NCBI RefSeq assembly: GCF_030010555.1
Contig: NZ_JASCQP010000045.1
Location: 1 to 64,000 of the forward strand
From: Halomonas rhizosphaerae
GTDB taxonomy: Bacteria; Pseudomonadota; Gammaproteobacteria; Pseudomonadales; Halomonadaceae
DNA: 64,000 nucleotides
Reading direction: 5' to 3'
This document shows positions 7,257-14,917 of this stretch, piece by piece (position 1 is the stretch's first letter; each line of letters starts with the position of its first letter). The translations under genes were made by a program, and so were the position numbers. The notes beneath the pieces are model-generated. The model did no database searches. It was not told the origin of the DNA and saw nothing but the letters and a program-made list of their open reading frames with translations.

Positions 7257-8285
7257 CTATGAAGATGCTTTGTCCGCTGTATTACGAACTTCCATCTTGA
7301 CGCCGCTGGTGTATGCAGTATCGGTGAGCTCGTGGGTGACCTCGGTGATCAGCCAAGGGGTGCCGTCGACCTTGGCCTTGAAGCCGGTAAGCGTGACCGG
7401 GGTTTCGGGGTAGAGGTCCGGCCGGCCCTCGGCCAGCGTCAACGAGCACTCGGCGCCGCCGCGCTGGATGCGCTGCCATTCGCTGCGCGCGGCATTGGCG
7501 GCGTCGTCGCGGCTGGCGTAGGTGTGGCGCAAACGTTTCACGTTCTCGTCACTGCCGGCGATGACTTCGCGGCGCTCGGCGGCGTCCGGGTCGTGCCAGT
7601 AGGCGAGCACGCCAGTGAAGGCGTGGCGGTCGGCCTCCACGTAGCGGTGGCCGTCGCCGTGGTGGCGGCGCAGGGTCATCGGGGCGATGGCGCGGCCGCT
7701 GGCGGTGTTGGCCTGGCCGGCGGCCATGAACAGCAGGCGACCGGCCTTGATGGTGGCGATGGCGTCATATTGCTCGGCCAGGCGGGTGAGGAAGTGCAGA
7801 TCCGACTCGTCGGTCTGGTCGGCGTGCTCTACGTAGACGCCCTGCAGGGTGGTGCCGAGGGCGGGCTCGAGTTGATGGCGGCGGGCGATGGTGGTGACGA
7901 TGTCGCCTAGGGTGAGCTCGTGCCAGCCCTGTGAGCGCTTGCCGGGCAGCTGGCGGCGCATGTCGGCGCTGCGCGCGCGGATGACGACGAAGTCGGGCGC
8001 GCCGGAGTGCTCGACCTCGTCGACGATGAAGGTGCCGCGCTCGACCAGGCCGGCATCCTGCCATCCCAGTGCCAGGGTAAGCTCGGCGCCGTGGCGCGGC
8101 AGCGCGAGGCGGCCGTCGTGGTCGCTCAGGGTGATGTCGAGCTGGTCGGCCTCGAGGCCGCGGCGATCGGTGAGGCGCAGGCGCATCAGGCGGGCGTCGA
8201 GCTCGGGGCTGATCACCTGGCCGGCGAGCGTGAGGCGGTAGCCTGGAGCGCGGGCCGGGCGGCCCTGTTGAAGGGAAGGGCTCAT
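7257..8285 (-). CDS. D: phage late control/tail hub protein gpD
   Basis: 342 residues, P2 gpD family (a fold related to the T4 gp27 baseplate hub; it attaches the tail tube to the spike). The start overlaps the stop of U by 4 bases (ATGA at 8282-8285), typical of the T-U-D operon. It is the last gene of the FI-FII-E-T-U-D transcript. In P2 ogr follows; here an unrelated AT-rich gene follows. Confidence 0.92.
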   Translation of the reverse strand: MSPSLQQGRPARAPGYRLTLAGQVISPELDARLMRLRLTDRRGLEADQLDITLSDHDGRLALPRHGAELTLALGWQDAGLVERGTFIVDEVEHSGAPDFVVIRARSADMRRQLPGKRSQGWHELTLGDIVTTIARRHQLEPALGTTLQGVYVEHADQTDESDLHFLTRLAEQYDAIATIKAGRLLFMAAGQANTASGRAIAPMTLRRHHGDGHRYVEADRHAFTGVLAYWHDPDAAERREVIAGSDENVKRLRHTYASRDDAANAARSEWQRIQRGGAECSLTLAEGRPDLYPETPVTLTGFKAKVDGTPWLITEVTHELTDTAYTSGVKMEVRNTADKASS

Positions 8286-8725
8286 GCCAGCAGCCCCGTG
8301 GCGGCGCGGGCCAGGGCCCCGGTGAGGCTGCCCAGCAGGTCGGCGCGGTCGTCGTCGACGCGCTGCAGGGTGAGCGAGAAGCCGATGCGCTGGGCGCTGC
8401 CGTCGCGCATCTGGTGGCTCTTGTTCTCATTGAGCGACTCGATGACATAGAGCCCGTAGAAGGTGCCGTTGCCCTCGATCAGCGGCCAGGCCGCGCCCTC
8501 GGCGGCCATCTGGCGCAGCTGGTTGAGGTTCTGCTGGCCACCGGTGAAGTGGGGCAGCAGGGTGCCGGTGAGGGTGATGGTGTCATCACCCGGGCCGAGG
8601 TATTGTCGTGCGGGACGCTTGCCCACGCGGCCCTGGCCCTCGTGGCGCCAGGCTGTTTGGCGTTGGAGCTCCTGGTAGGGGGCAGTGCCTAGCGCAAAGA
8701 CGAACATTCCGTAGGCCATCATCAT
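8282..8725 (-). CDS. U: phage tail terminator-like protein gpU
   Basis: About 147 residues, P2 gpU family; it ends the contractile tail and joins it to the head. Three consecutive ATG codons (8725, 8722, 8719) precede AYGMFVFALGT. AGGTGA lies 6 bases before the first, which is why 8725 is chosen. The expected neighbour T lies upstream, but a gene on the opposite strand (8741-9172) now separates them. Confidence 0.9.
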   Translation of the reverse strand: MMMAYGMFVFALGTAPYQELQRQTAWRHEGQGRVGKRPARQYLGPGDDTITLTGTLLPHFTGGQQNLNQLRQMAAEGAAWPLIEGNGTFYGLYVIESLNENKSHQMRDGSAQRIGFSLTLQRVDDDRADLLGSLTGALARAATGLLA

Positions 8726-8740
8726 CAAGAGTCACCTGCA

Positions 8741-9172
8741 ATGTTGAGAGAAACTGCATACTTCGGGTTCTTGTTCATCGTCATTATCAGCATCGTGCTC
8801 ACTGCCGATTTGGGGGGTGATAGAGGCTACGTCCTGCGTCTGGTGCAGAACGGTGGGGATGAAACGGTGTACCTGCTGATTGGTGCCACGCTGGGCTTGG
8901 TGTTGCGTGATGCCCCCGCCAAAGACGGAAGGCTAGCTTTGATGACAGCTGTCGCTGCTGCTTTTTCGGGTATGTTTCTGTCGGCTTTCAACAGTCTGGA
9001 AAGTACGGCCACGTGGCTGGCGGCCGTCATGCTGGTAACGTTCTTTTTCACCTGTCTCTTCTTGAGCGTTGTCCATACCTTCGAAGCCTTGAAAAAGGGG
9101 GCTCGGAGTGCCGAGCCTTCAGAGGCGCCGGCTCCACGCTTCGTGCGCACGCCACCGCCTCGGCGGCGTTGA
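8741..9172 (+). CDS. opposite-strand membrane protein inserted between phage T and U
   Basis: 143 residues, unrecognised. Three to four hydrophobic segments are visible (about 6-22, 43-56, 65-84, 92-112), and the tail is proline/arginine-rich (TPPPRRR). It reads rightwards, against the late operon, and exactly fills the space between the gpT stop (9173) and the gpU start (8725). Its upstream region is the start of gpU, and only a weak AAGAG precedes the ATG. It may be a moron (lysogen-expressed cargo) acting in the host inner membrane. Its reality rests on the coherent membrane topology, so confidence is moderate. Confidence 0.6.
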   Translation: MLRETAYFGFLFIVIISIVLTADLGGDRGYVLRLVQNGGDETVYLLIGATLGLVLRDAPAKDGRLALMTAVAAAFSGMFLSAFNSLESTATWLAAVMLVTFFFTCLFLSVVHTFEALKKGARSAEPSEAPAPRFVRTPPPRRR

Positions 9173-11638
9173 TCAATCGACGTCATAGAATGCGCTCCGA
9201 TGTCGAGCAGCAGCATCGTGTTCGGCGCGGGCCAGGACGCGCTGTACCTCGGCGTTGACCAGGCGGGCGAGGGCCTGCTCGTCCATGCCCGGGGCGGCGT
9301 GAACGTGGATATCGCCGATGGTGACGCTGCTGTTGCCGCCGGATGGGGCGGATAGCGGGGCGCGGGCGTCGAAGCTGGGCGCGCGCAGGGGGCCGCTGTC
9401 GGCGGCCACCGTGCCGGCGCTAGCCAGGGCGGCGGTGCCGAGTACCAGACCGCCGCCGGCCTGGCGCAAGCGCTTGGCGAAAGCGTCCACCTCGCGCAGC
9501 GGGCCTCGCTCGCTTCTCGCTAGGCCCTGCTGGTAGCCTTCCATGGTGTGGCCGCCGAGCTCGGCGAACACCCGGGAAGGGGAGTTGATCCCGAGCTTGT
9601 CCTTGAACCAGCCGGTGACCGCGCCGGCGGCGCTGCCGATCTTGTCCTTGAGCACCTGCCACTTCTCGTCGATGCCGTTGATCAGGCCGTCGAGCAGGTT
9701 GGCGCCGAAGCCGGCGAAAACCCTGGAGGGTGAGGCGATGCCGAGCTTGGCCTTGAACCAGCCGATGACGCTGCCGCCGACCCCGGTGATCTTCTCCTTG
9801 AGCGCTTCCCACTTGGCATCGATGCCGCCGATCAGGCCGTCGATGAGGGCGCCGCCCACGGCGCTGAGGCTGGCGGGCAGCTCCACGCCCAGGGCTTTCA
9901 AGGCGGTGCTGATGCCGCGCCACAGCAGGCCCAGTGGTGACCAATCGAGCAGTAGGCGCGAGACACCGGCGATGCCCTCCTGGAAGGCGGCCTTGATGCC
10001 GGCCCAGGCGGCGCCGGGCATGGCTTTGAGGCTCTCCCAGAGGGCGGCGAACTTGGGCCCGATGGTCTCCCAGTTCTTCCACAGGTAGGCCGCGCCCAGG
10101 GCGACGGCGGAGATGCCGCCGATGACCCAGCCGATGGGCGTGGCGGCGAAGGCCGCCGAGACCACCTTCACGCCGCTGGCAACGATGGGCAGGGTCTTGG
10201 CGAAGGCGGCCATGGCGCCGATGGCCTTGCCCACGCCCAGGCCGAAGCTGAGCACGCTGGTGATGGCCTTGCCGGCAAACAGGGTGGCGGTGATCACCGC
10301 CAGGTTATCGAAGCCGCCCACGGCGGCGGCGGCCTTGGTGGTCAGCACGCCGAGCGTGGCGGCGAAGGTGGCCGCGCCCCGGCCCAGCTCGAGGATCAAC
10401 GGCACGGCGGCCTTGAGACGCTCGCCGAACTCGCGGGCGAAGGCCTTCACCTCGTCACGGTTCTCGCGCATCCAGCCGGAGAGCTCGCCCATGAGGTCGG
10501 TGATGGCGGGCATCAGCTCGGCGCCGATGGTGTTCTTCATGCCGGCCATGCCGAGTTCGGCGTCGAGCATGGCATCCTTGAACACCTCGGCGTCGCGGGC
10601 TGCCTCGTCGCTGAGCACATAGCCGGTGGCGCGGGCGTCCTTGCGCAGCGCCTCGAGTCCGCTGGAGCCGTCCTTGAGCATGTTGACCATGGCCACGCCC
10701 TCGCGGCCGAAGAACTGGGCGGCGAGCGCCACCTTGTCGGTGTGGCTCTCGACCTGGGCGAGCCGATCGGCGACCACGCCGAGGGCGGCGTCGGGGGTGA
10801 GCTGGGCGAGCTGGTCGGCGTTGATGCCGAGCTGTTCGTAGGCCTTGGCGGCGGCGCCGCTGCCCTGGCGGGCCTCGCCGAGGCGCTTGACGAAGCGTTC
10901 CAGGCTGGAATCGAACTTCTGCGTGGATACGCCGGAGCGCTCGGCGGCGTAGCGCAGTTCCTGGAAGGGCCCCAGGGCGATGCCGATCTTGTCGCCGCTC
11001 TTCGCTACCTCATCGCCCAGGCTGGCGGTGGAGTTGGTGAGGCCGAAGATGCCGGCCGCCGCGCCGGCGGTGGCGAACAGGGTGCGCCGGCCGAAGCGCC
11101 CCACTTCGCCGGTCATGCGACTGAAGCGCCCCGAGACGTCGGCATCCGCCAGGCGCTGCATGGCGTTGCGCTGGCGGTTCAGGCGTTCATTCGTGGCGCG
11201 GATCTGGCGGTCGAGGGCCTGCTGCTGGGCGGTGAGGCCGCGGGTGCCGTCCTCGGCGCGGGGGAGGCCCTTGGCGAGCTCGCGCACCCGGTTGCGCTGG
11301 TCGCGATACTCGGTGTTGAGCTTGTCGACGGCGGCCTGTGCCTTGGCCTGCTGCTGGGTGAGCCGGCGGGTGGGGCCGGTGGTGGTCTTGAGCTCCTGGG
11401 TGACGCGGTCGAGCTCCTGGCGCTTCTCGCGCAGGGCGTCGCGGGTGGCGTGGCTCTGGCGCGTCATGTCGCGGAAGGCGCTGATGCGCTTCTGCTGCTC
11501 GTTGAAGCCCTTGAGCTCCTCGCGGCTCTCCTTCATGGCGCGGCCGACGCCGCGGCTGCCCTGCATGATCTTCTTGAGCGGGCCGGTGGCCTTGTTGATG
11601 GCCTTGAGGGTGACGGAAAGGTTCAGGTCCTTGGCCAT
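9173..11638 (-). CDS. T: phage tail tape measure protein gpT
   Basis: 821 residues. The N-terminal 180 residues are a long coiled coil (Q/R/E-rich heptads), followed by the TP901-type tape-measure core around 190-330, hydrophobic glycine/alanine-rich segments (about 415-520) and two similar copies of a motif ending KLGI-SPSRVFA (near 640 and 685). It sets tail length and sits inside the tube. AGGAG precedes the ATG. The stop directly abuts the opposite-strand gene at 8741-9172. Confidence 0.93.
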   Translation of the reverse strand: MAKDLNLSVTLKAINKATGPLKKIMQGSRGVGRAMKESREELKGFNEQQKRISAFRDMTRQSHATRDALREKRQELDRVTQELKTTTGPTRRLTQQQAKAQAAVDKLNTEYRDQRNRVRELAKGLPRAEDGTRGLTAQQQALDRQIRATNERLNRQRNAMQRLADADVSGRFSRMTGEVGRFGRRTLFATAGAAAGIFGLTNSTASLGDEVAKSGDKIGIALGPFQELRYAAERSGVSTQKFDSSLERFVKRLGEARQGSGAAAKAYEQLGINADQLAQLTPDAALGVVADRLAQVESHTDKVALAAQFFGREGVAMVNMLKDGSSGLEALRKDARATGYVLSDEAARDAEVFKDAMLDAELGMAGMKNTIGAELMPAITDLMGELSGWMRENRDEVKAFAREFGERLKAAVPLILELGRGAATFAATLGVLTTKAAAAVGGFDNLAVITATLFAGKAITSVLSFGLGVGKAIGAMAAFAKTLPIVASGVKVVSAAFAATPIGWVIGGISAVALGAAYLWKNWETIGPKFAALWESLKAMPGAAWAGIKAAFQEGIAGVSRLLLDWSPLGLLWRGISTALKALGVELPASLSAVGGALIDGLIGGIDAKWEALKEKITGVGGSVIGWFKAKLGIASPSRVFAGFGANLLDGLINGIDEKWQVLKDKIGSAAGAVTGWFKDKLGINSPSRVFAELGGHTMEGYQQGLARSERGPLREVDAFAKRLRQAGGGLVLGTAALASAGTVAADSGPLRAPSFDARAPLSAPSGGNSSVTIGDIHVHAAPGMDEQALARLVNAEVQRVLARAEHDAAARHRSAFYDVD

Positions 11639-11650
11639 GCCGGCTCCTGT

Positions 11651-11785
11651 CTATCGGTGGTGGCTCGCCTGCCTGGGCGGCTCGAGGCGTTGGCGGGCGC
11701 GCTCTCGCCAGTCGGCGAGCTCCTCGAGGGGCATGGGGTCCATCTCGCCGGGACCCCAGTGGAACACCATGGCGAGATCCGCCAT
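11651..11785 (-). CDS. E': phage tail protein gpE' (GpE family), frameshift partner of gpE
   Basis: Stand-alone ORF of 44 residues with the GpE pattern ADLAMVFHWGPGEMD...LEELADWRERA, close to P2 E' (FHW...ELxxWRxxA). In P2 it is translated as an extension of gpE by -1 frameshifting. Here the -1 frame stays open from the T TTT TTG heptamer at 11848-11854 to the TAG at 11651, which would give an E+E' product of about 160 residues from the ATG at 12132. E and E+E' are chaperones of tape-measure assembly and sit directly before gpT, as expected. Confidence 0.85.
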   Translation of the reverse strand: MADLAMVFHWGPGEMDPMPLEELADWRERARQRLEPPRQASHHR

Positions 11786-11811
11786 GGCGTCCTCGACGAA
11801 GTTGGGCAGGC

Positions 11812-12132
11812 TCAGCTCTCGGCGTCGGCCTTCATGCGCTTGGGTAGCAAAAAATTGGCCACCACGTTGCCCAGCTGAACCATGTCGGCCGGGTCCAGGT
11901 CGCGCAGCTCGGGCTCGGTGAGCGCCGGCTCGGTGATGCGCGGCAGCACCTTGGTGAGCGCCTGGACGTCCATGTTGAGCACGTCGGCCAACGAGACGCC
12001 GCGCAGGGCGCCGGACTTGGGCTTGCGCACCTGGATCTCGGTGACGGTGGTCTTGCCGCGCTGGATGGGCGAATCGAGCTCGACGGATTCGGTGACGGCG
12101 CAGGGCAGCTCGGCGGGGGTCTGGTCGGTCAT
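11812..12132 (-). CDS. E: phage tail assembly chaperone gpE
   Basis: 106 residues, P2 gpE / phage_tail_assembly family, starting MTDQTPAEL. An in-frame ATG at 12156 would add eight residues; the shorter start is preferred for fit to the family. Near the 3' end the codons AAT TTT TTG contain the slippery heptamer for making E+E'. Confidence 0.85.
   Translation of the reverse strand: MTDQTPAELPCAVTESVELDSPIQRGKTTVTEIQVRKPKSGALRGVSLADVLNMDVQALTKVLPRITEPALTEPELRDLDPADMVQLGNVVANFLLPKRMKADAES
11848..11854 (-). other. programmed -1 frameshift heptamer (T TTT TTG) in gpE
   Basis: On the minus strand the sequence is TTTTTTG, placed in the zero frame as T TTT TTG, the same heptamer used in P2 gene E. 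The -1 frame downstream encodes the GpE-family extension without a stop for about 65 codons. Confidence 0.85.
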
Positions 12133-12155
12133 GGAGTGAGGCTCCTGAGGGTGTG

Positions 12156-12308
12156 TCATGGGGTGATCAGCATTTGCCACGGGATATTGCCGATGAGGTA
12201 GCCGACGGCAATGGTGAAAGCGACGGCCCAGATGGCCAGGAATCGCCAGAGGGAAAGCCCTTCGTTCATGGTTCGCTGCTCCCTGATGAACTTGCTAAGC
12301 TGTTCCAC
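12156..12308 (-). CDS. small single-TM protein between phage FII and E (about 50 aa)
   Basis: A GTG at 12308, with AGGGGGA 6 bases upstream, opens a 50-residue frame; an internal ATG at 12269 (AGGGAG upstream) would give 37 residues. The sequence SLWRFLAIWAVAFTIAVGYL forms one membrane helix, preceded by a charged N-terminus (EQLSKFIREQR). P2 has no gene here between FII and E. Function unknown; it could be small phage cargo. Supported by the good ribosome binding site and clean topology, not by homology. Confidence 0.5.
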   Translation of the reverse strand: MEQLSKFIREQRTMNEGLSLWRFLAIWAVAFTIAVGYLIGNIPWQMLITP

Positions 12309-12381
12309 AGGTTCCCCCTAGCCTTGATAGGGTGAGAATCCAGAGCGTCTCGCCGGCCCCCACCGGCGGGGCGTTCGTCGT

Positions 12382-12891
12382 TTACAGGCCGAGGTTCTGG
12401 CGGCGCTCGGCGAGACGGTCGACGCCGCGCACGCGGAACACGTAGCCGGGCACGTCGATCTCGATCAGCTCCTCGCCGTCGACCACCAGCTTGTAGTAGG
12501 TGCAGGTGGTGGTGACCTCGATGGAGTTGCTGTCGCCGGCGGTGACCTCGCCCATGGCGATGGTCTTGTGGCGGCCGCGCACGGTGACCTCGACGGGGAT
12601 GGTTTCGCCGGTCTCGTCGGATTCATACGAGCCGGCGAAGCGCAGCAGGTTGGCGTCGTGCTGGGCGGTGCCGTACTCGGTGAAGATCTCCTTGAGGATG
12701 CCGCCGACCTGCCAGGCGAACTCGATCACCTCCTGGCCCATGTCCAGCTCGACGGTGCCGTCCATCCCGGCGCCGCGGTACTCCTCCACGGCGCGGGCGA
12801 GCTCCGGCAGGGTCAGCGTGGGCACCTGGCCCTGCCAGTTGTTGCCGTCGCCGAACAGGTTGAAGTCTTTCAGCTTGCGGGGAAGTGCCAT
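12382..12891 (-). CDS. FII: phage major tail tube protein gpFII
   Basis: 169 residues, P2 FII family, starting MALPRKLKDFNLFGDG. Forms the inner tube of the contractile tail by hexamer stacking. Its C-terminal half (EVTVRGRHKTIAMGEVTAGD, YYKLVVDGEELIEIDV) shows the strands of the tube fold. Directly follows FI on the same transcript. Confidence 0.95.
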   Translation of the reverse strand: MALPRKLKDFNLFGDGNNWQGQVPTLTLPELARAVEEYRGAGMDGTVELDMGQEVIEFAWQVGGILKEIFTEYGTAQHDANLLRFAGSYESDETGETIPVEVTVRGRHKTIAMGEVTAGDSNSIEVTTTCTYYKLVVDGEELIEIDVPGYVFRVRGVDRLAERRQNLGL

Positions 12892-12913
12892 TGGTCAGTC
12901 TCCTGTTTCAGCT

Positions 12914-14425
12914 TCAGGCAGCGGCGACGCGGTCGGCGAAGTCGACCAGGTAGCGGTCGGTGATGCGCTGCTGGAACATCAGGTTCTCTAGCGGCGGCAC
13001 CGGCGTGTAGTCGTAGTCGATGTAGAGCTTGCCGGCCTTGAGCACCTCGGGGGTGTTGAGCTCGGCGTCGAACCAGGCCTGGCCGCCCAGCAGGTAGCCC
13101 TGGCGGATCCACTCGCGGAACTTGGCGTTGATGCCCTCGATGATGTCCTTGACCAGGCTGGGGTGCATGGGCAGGTCGACGGCCCAGAGGTGCGCCTCGG
13201 CGATGGTGTCGGCGATCACCTGGGCGCTCCTGGTGTAGTTCTCGAAGGCGAACAGCGGGTCGATGGAGCAGGTGCGCGAGCCCCAGAAGCGATAGCCGCC
13301 GCGCTGGATGAGCGTGGTGACCTCGTGGCTGTTGAGGTAGCCCGCGTCGGTGGCCGGGTCCTGCAGGTCCCAGAAGACGTCCTTGCTGATGCCAGTGACG
13401 CCGTTGACGGGGCGGTTGGAGAGCGTCTTGTGCCAGCCGATCTCGTTGTCGAGCTTGGCGCGCATGCCCATGGCGCGGGCCACGGCGGAGAGGTTGCGGG
13501 TCGAGCTGGTGGCGGTGTCCCAGCCGGTGAACTCGGGCCAGATCACCATCACCTCGCGGGCGCCGAAGTTCTCGCGGTACATGGCAGCCTCTTCCTTGGT
13601 GGCGCTGTCGCCGGCGCTGGCGTAGACGAAGCCGCGCAGCTTCTGGGCGATGCCGATCAGCTCGGCGGTGACGTCGGCGTCGTCGAGCTCGGGCGCGCCG
13701 ATGATGCGCGGCTTGACGCCGAAGGTCTGCTCGGCAGAGAGCAGGGCCTGCAGGCCGGTCTTCTTGCCGCTGGCGTCGACGCCGCCGATGACGTTGGACT
13801 TGGTCTCCTCGTCGGTCTCGCCTTCGGCCACGCGTACCACGACGACCAGGGTTTTGGCCTGATCGGCGATGGCGTCGAGCGAGCGGGCCAGAGTGCCCTC
13901 CTCACCGGCGTTGCCCTGGGCCGCCAGCAGGTCGGTGAGCAGCACCGGGGTATCCAGCGGGAAGAGCTCGTCCTCGCCGTTCTGCAAATTCTGGAAGCTG
14001 GTGGCTTTTACCACGCCGCTGCCGTCGCCTTCCTCGGTGGCGCTGACCAGGGCGCTGGCGTCCGCCTCGGCGTTGACGGCGGTGGCGATCTCGGCGGCGG
14101 TGCTGGTGATGGCGCTGTCGATGTCGGTGGCCAGGCTGACAGTGATGTCGCTGCCCGAGACCGTGACGCCCAGGGTGGCCGAGGCGCTACCCGGGTCGAC
14201 GTAGCGCACGCGGATGGCGTTGCCGTCGGTGCCGGAGCTGGCGGCGGTGTAGGTGACGCCGGAATTCACTGCGGCGAAGTCGATCAGCCGGCTGGCGGCC
14301 ACGCCGGCGGCGGCATTGGGGGCGGTGGCCACCAGGCCGATGACCGCAGTGGCCACGGTGCGAATGGGCCGGGTGCCCTCGTTGATCTCTACGACACGGA
14401 TGCCGTGGTGGTAGTCCTGGGCCAT
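12914..14425 (-). CDS. FI: phage tail sheath protein gpFI
   Basis: 503 residues, about 100 longer than P2 FI (396). The start MAQDYHHGIRVVEINEG (14425) matches the family; the open frame upstream to 14476 is not used. The N-terminal strand and the C-terminal half (from about 180) are typical sheath. Residues roughly 48-155 form an inserted alanine/threonine/serine-rich domain with repeated strand patterns (ATLGVTVSGSDITVSLATD), probably exposed on the sheath surface. First gene of the FI-FII-E-T-U-D transcript, downstream of a late-promoter dyad. Confidence 0.94.
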   Translation of the reverse strand: MAQDYHHGIRVVEINEGTRPIRTVATAVIGLVATAPNAAAGVAASRLIDFAAVNSGVTYTAASSGTDGNAIRVRYVDPGSASATLGVTVSGSDITVSLATDIDSAITSTAAEIATAVNAEADASALVSATEEGDGSGVVKATSFQNLQNGEDELFPLDTPVLLTDLLAAQGNAGEEGTLARSLDAIADQAKTLVVVVRVAEGETDEETKSNVIGGVDASGKKTGLQALLSAEQTFGVKPRIIGAPELDDADVTAELIGIAQKLRGFVYASAGDSATKEEAAMYRENFGAREVMVIWPEFTGWDTATSSTRNLSAVARAMGMRAKLDNEIGWHKTLSNRPVNGVTGISKDVFWDLQDPATDAGYLNSHEVTTLIQRGGYRFWGSRTCSIDPLFAFENYTRSAQVIADTIAEAHLWAVDLPMHPSLVKDIIEGINAKFREWIRQGYLLGGQAWFDAELNTPEVLKAGKLYIDYDYTPVPPLENLMFQQRITDRYLVDFADRVAAA

Positions 14426-14512
14426 GGGGAGCTCCTGCGCAGGGGGATCGAGAGTCGATGCATGACGTGCTGCCATGCTTGCGCGCGCAGGGCGGGGGCT
14501 CTAGCGGTGGGC

Positions 14513-14535
14513 GTTGTGGATGTTGTGGTTACAAC
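14513..14535 (-). promoter_or_regulatory. putative late-activator site upstream of FI (GTTGT-N13-ACAAC)
   Basis: A dyad with arms GTTGT and ACAAC separated by 13 bases, 99 bases (centre) before the FI start. On the FI strand it continues with ATCCACAACGC and a CTAGAGCC block that is repeated before V. It corresponds in position to the P2 late promoter P_F, whose Ogr site is a TGT...ACA dyad. The rest of the 490-base gap is AT-rich and holds only the cargo-gene promoter. Confidence 0.7.
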
Positions 14536-14847
14536 GGCGGAGCGGCAAACGGCCGCTCGTCAGCGGCCAATAACTGCTCTACTAGAGCCACGCAGAACAT
14601 CCAGAAATGCCATTAATATGTGGTCATATCCAGAATCAGAGGTCGTCAGGTAAGAGTTTCCAGGTCCATTTAGAATAAGTTGTGGTTCAAAATGTGGCAA
14701 TCTACACAGTTTGCAGTGAATTTCATTTTGACAGTTGATGTTATTGGGAGGAAGAGCGCGTAGGTTCCTCATCAAAAAATATAGTATTGGAAGTTGATTG
14801 TTATAACTAGAGAGGCCTCTATGAATATAGTGTAATGTTGCAAATGG

Positions 14848-14876
14848 GTGACAATGCATATTTTTTATAGTATAAT
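14848..14876 (+). promoter_or_regulatory. sigma70-type promoter of the sulfatase/GDPD cargo gene
   Basis: GTGACA (14848-14853), a 17-base spacer and a perfect TATAAT (14871-14876), 41 bases before the ATG at 14918. It suggests expression independent of the late operon, from the lysogen. Confidence 0.65.
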
Positions 14877-14917
14877 TCTCAAGATAAACTCTTGGTTGTT
14901 ACAATGGGATATTCTAC

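Noticed and set aside
12330-12380. GC-rich inverted repeat after FII considered as a terminator
   Set aside because: Stem is short, there is no T run, and it lies inside the FI-FII-E-T-U-D operon, where termination is not expected.
13163-14653. 496-codon plus-strand open frame opposite the tail sheath gene
   Set aside because: Antisense shadow of FI with low-complexity Gly/Val/Asp content.
14560-14859. 99-codon minus-strand frame upstream of FI
   Set aside because: No convincing ribosome binding site, no domain, and it overlaps the cargo-gene promoter region; probably random in AT-rich DNA.
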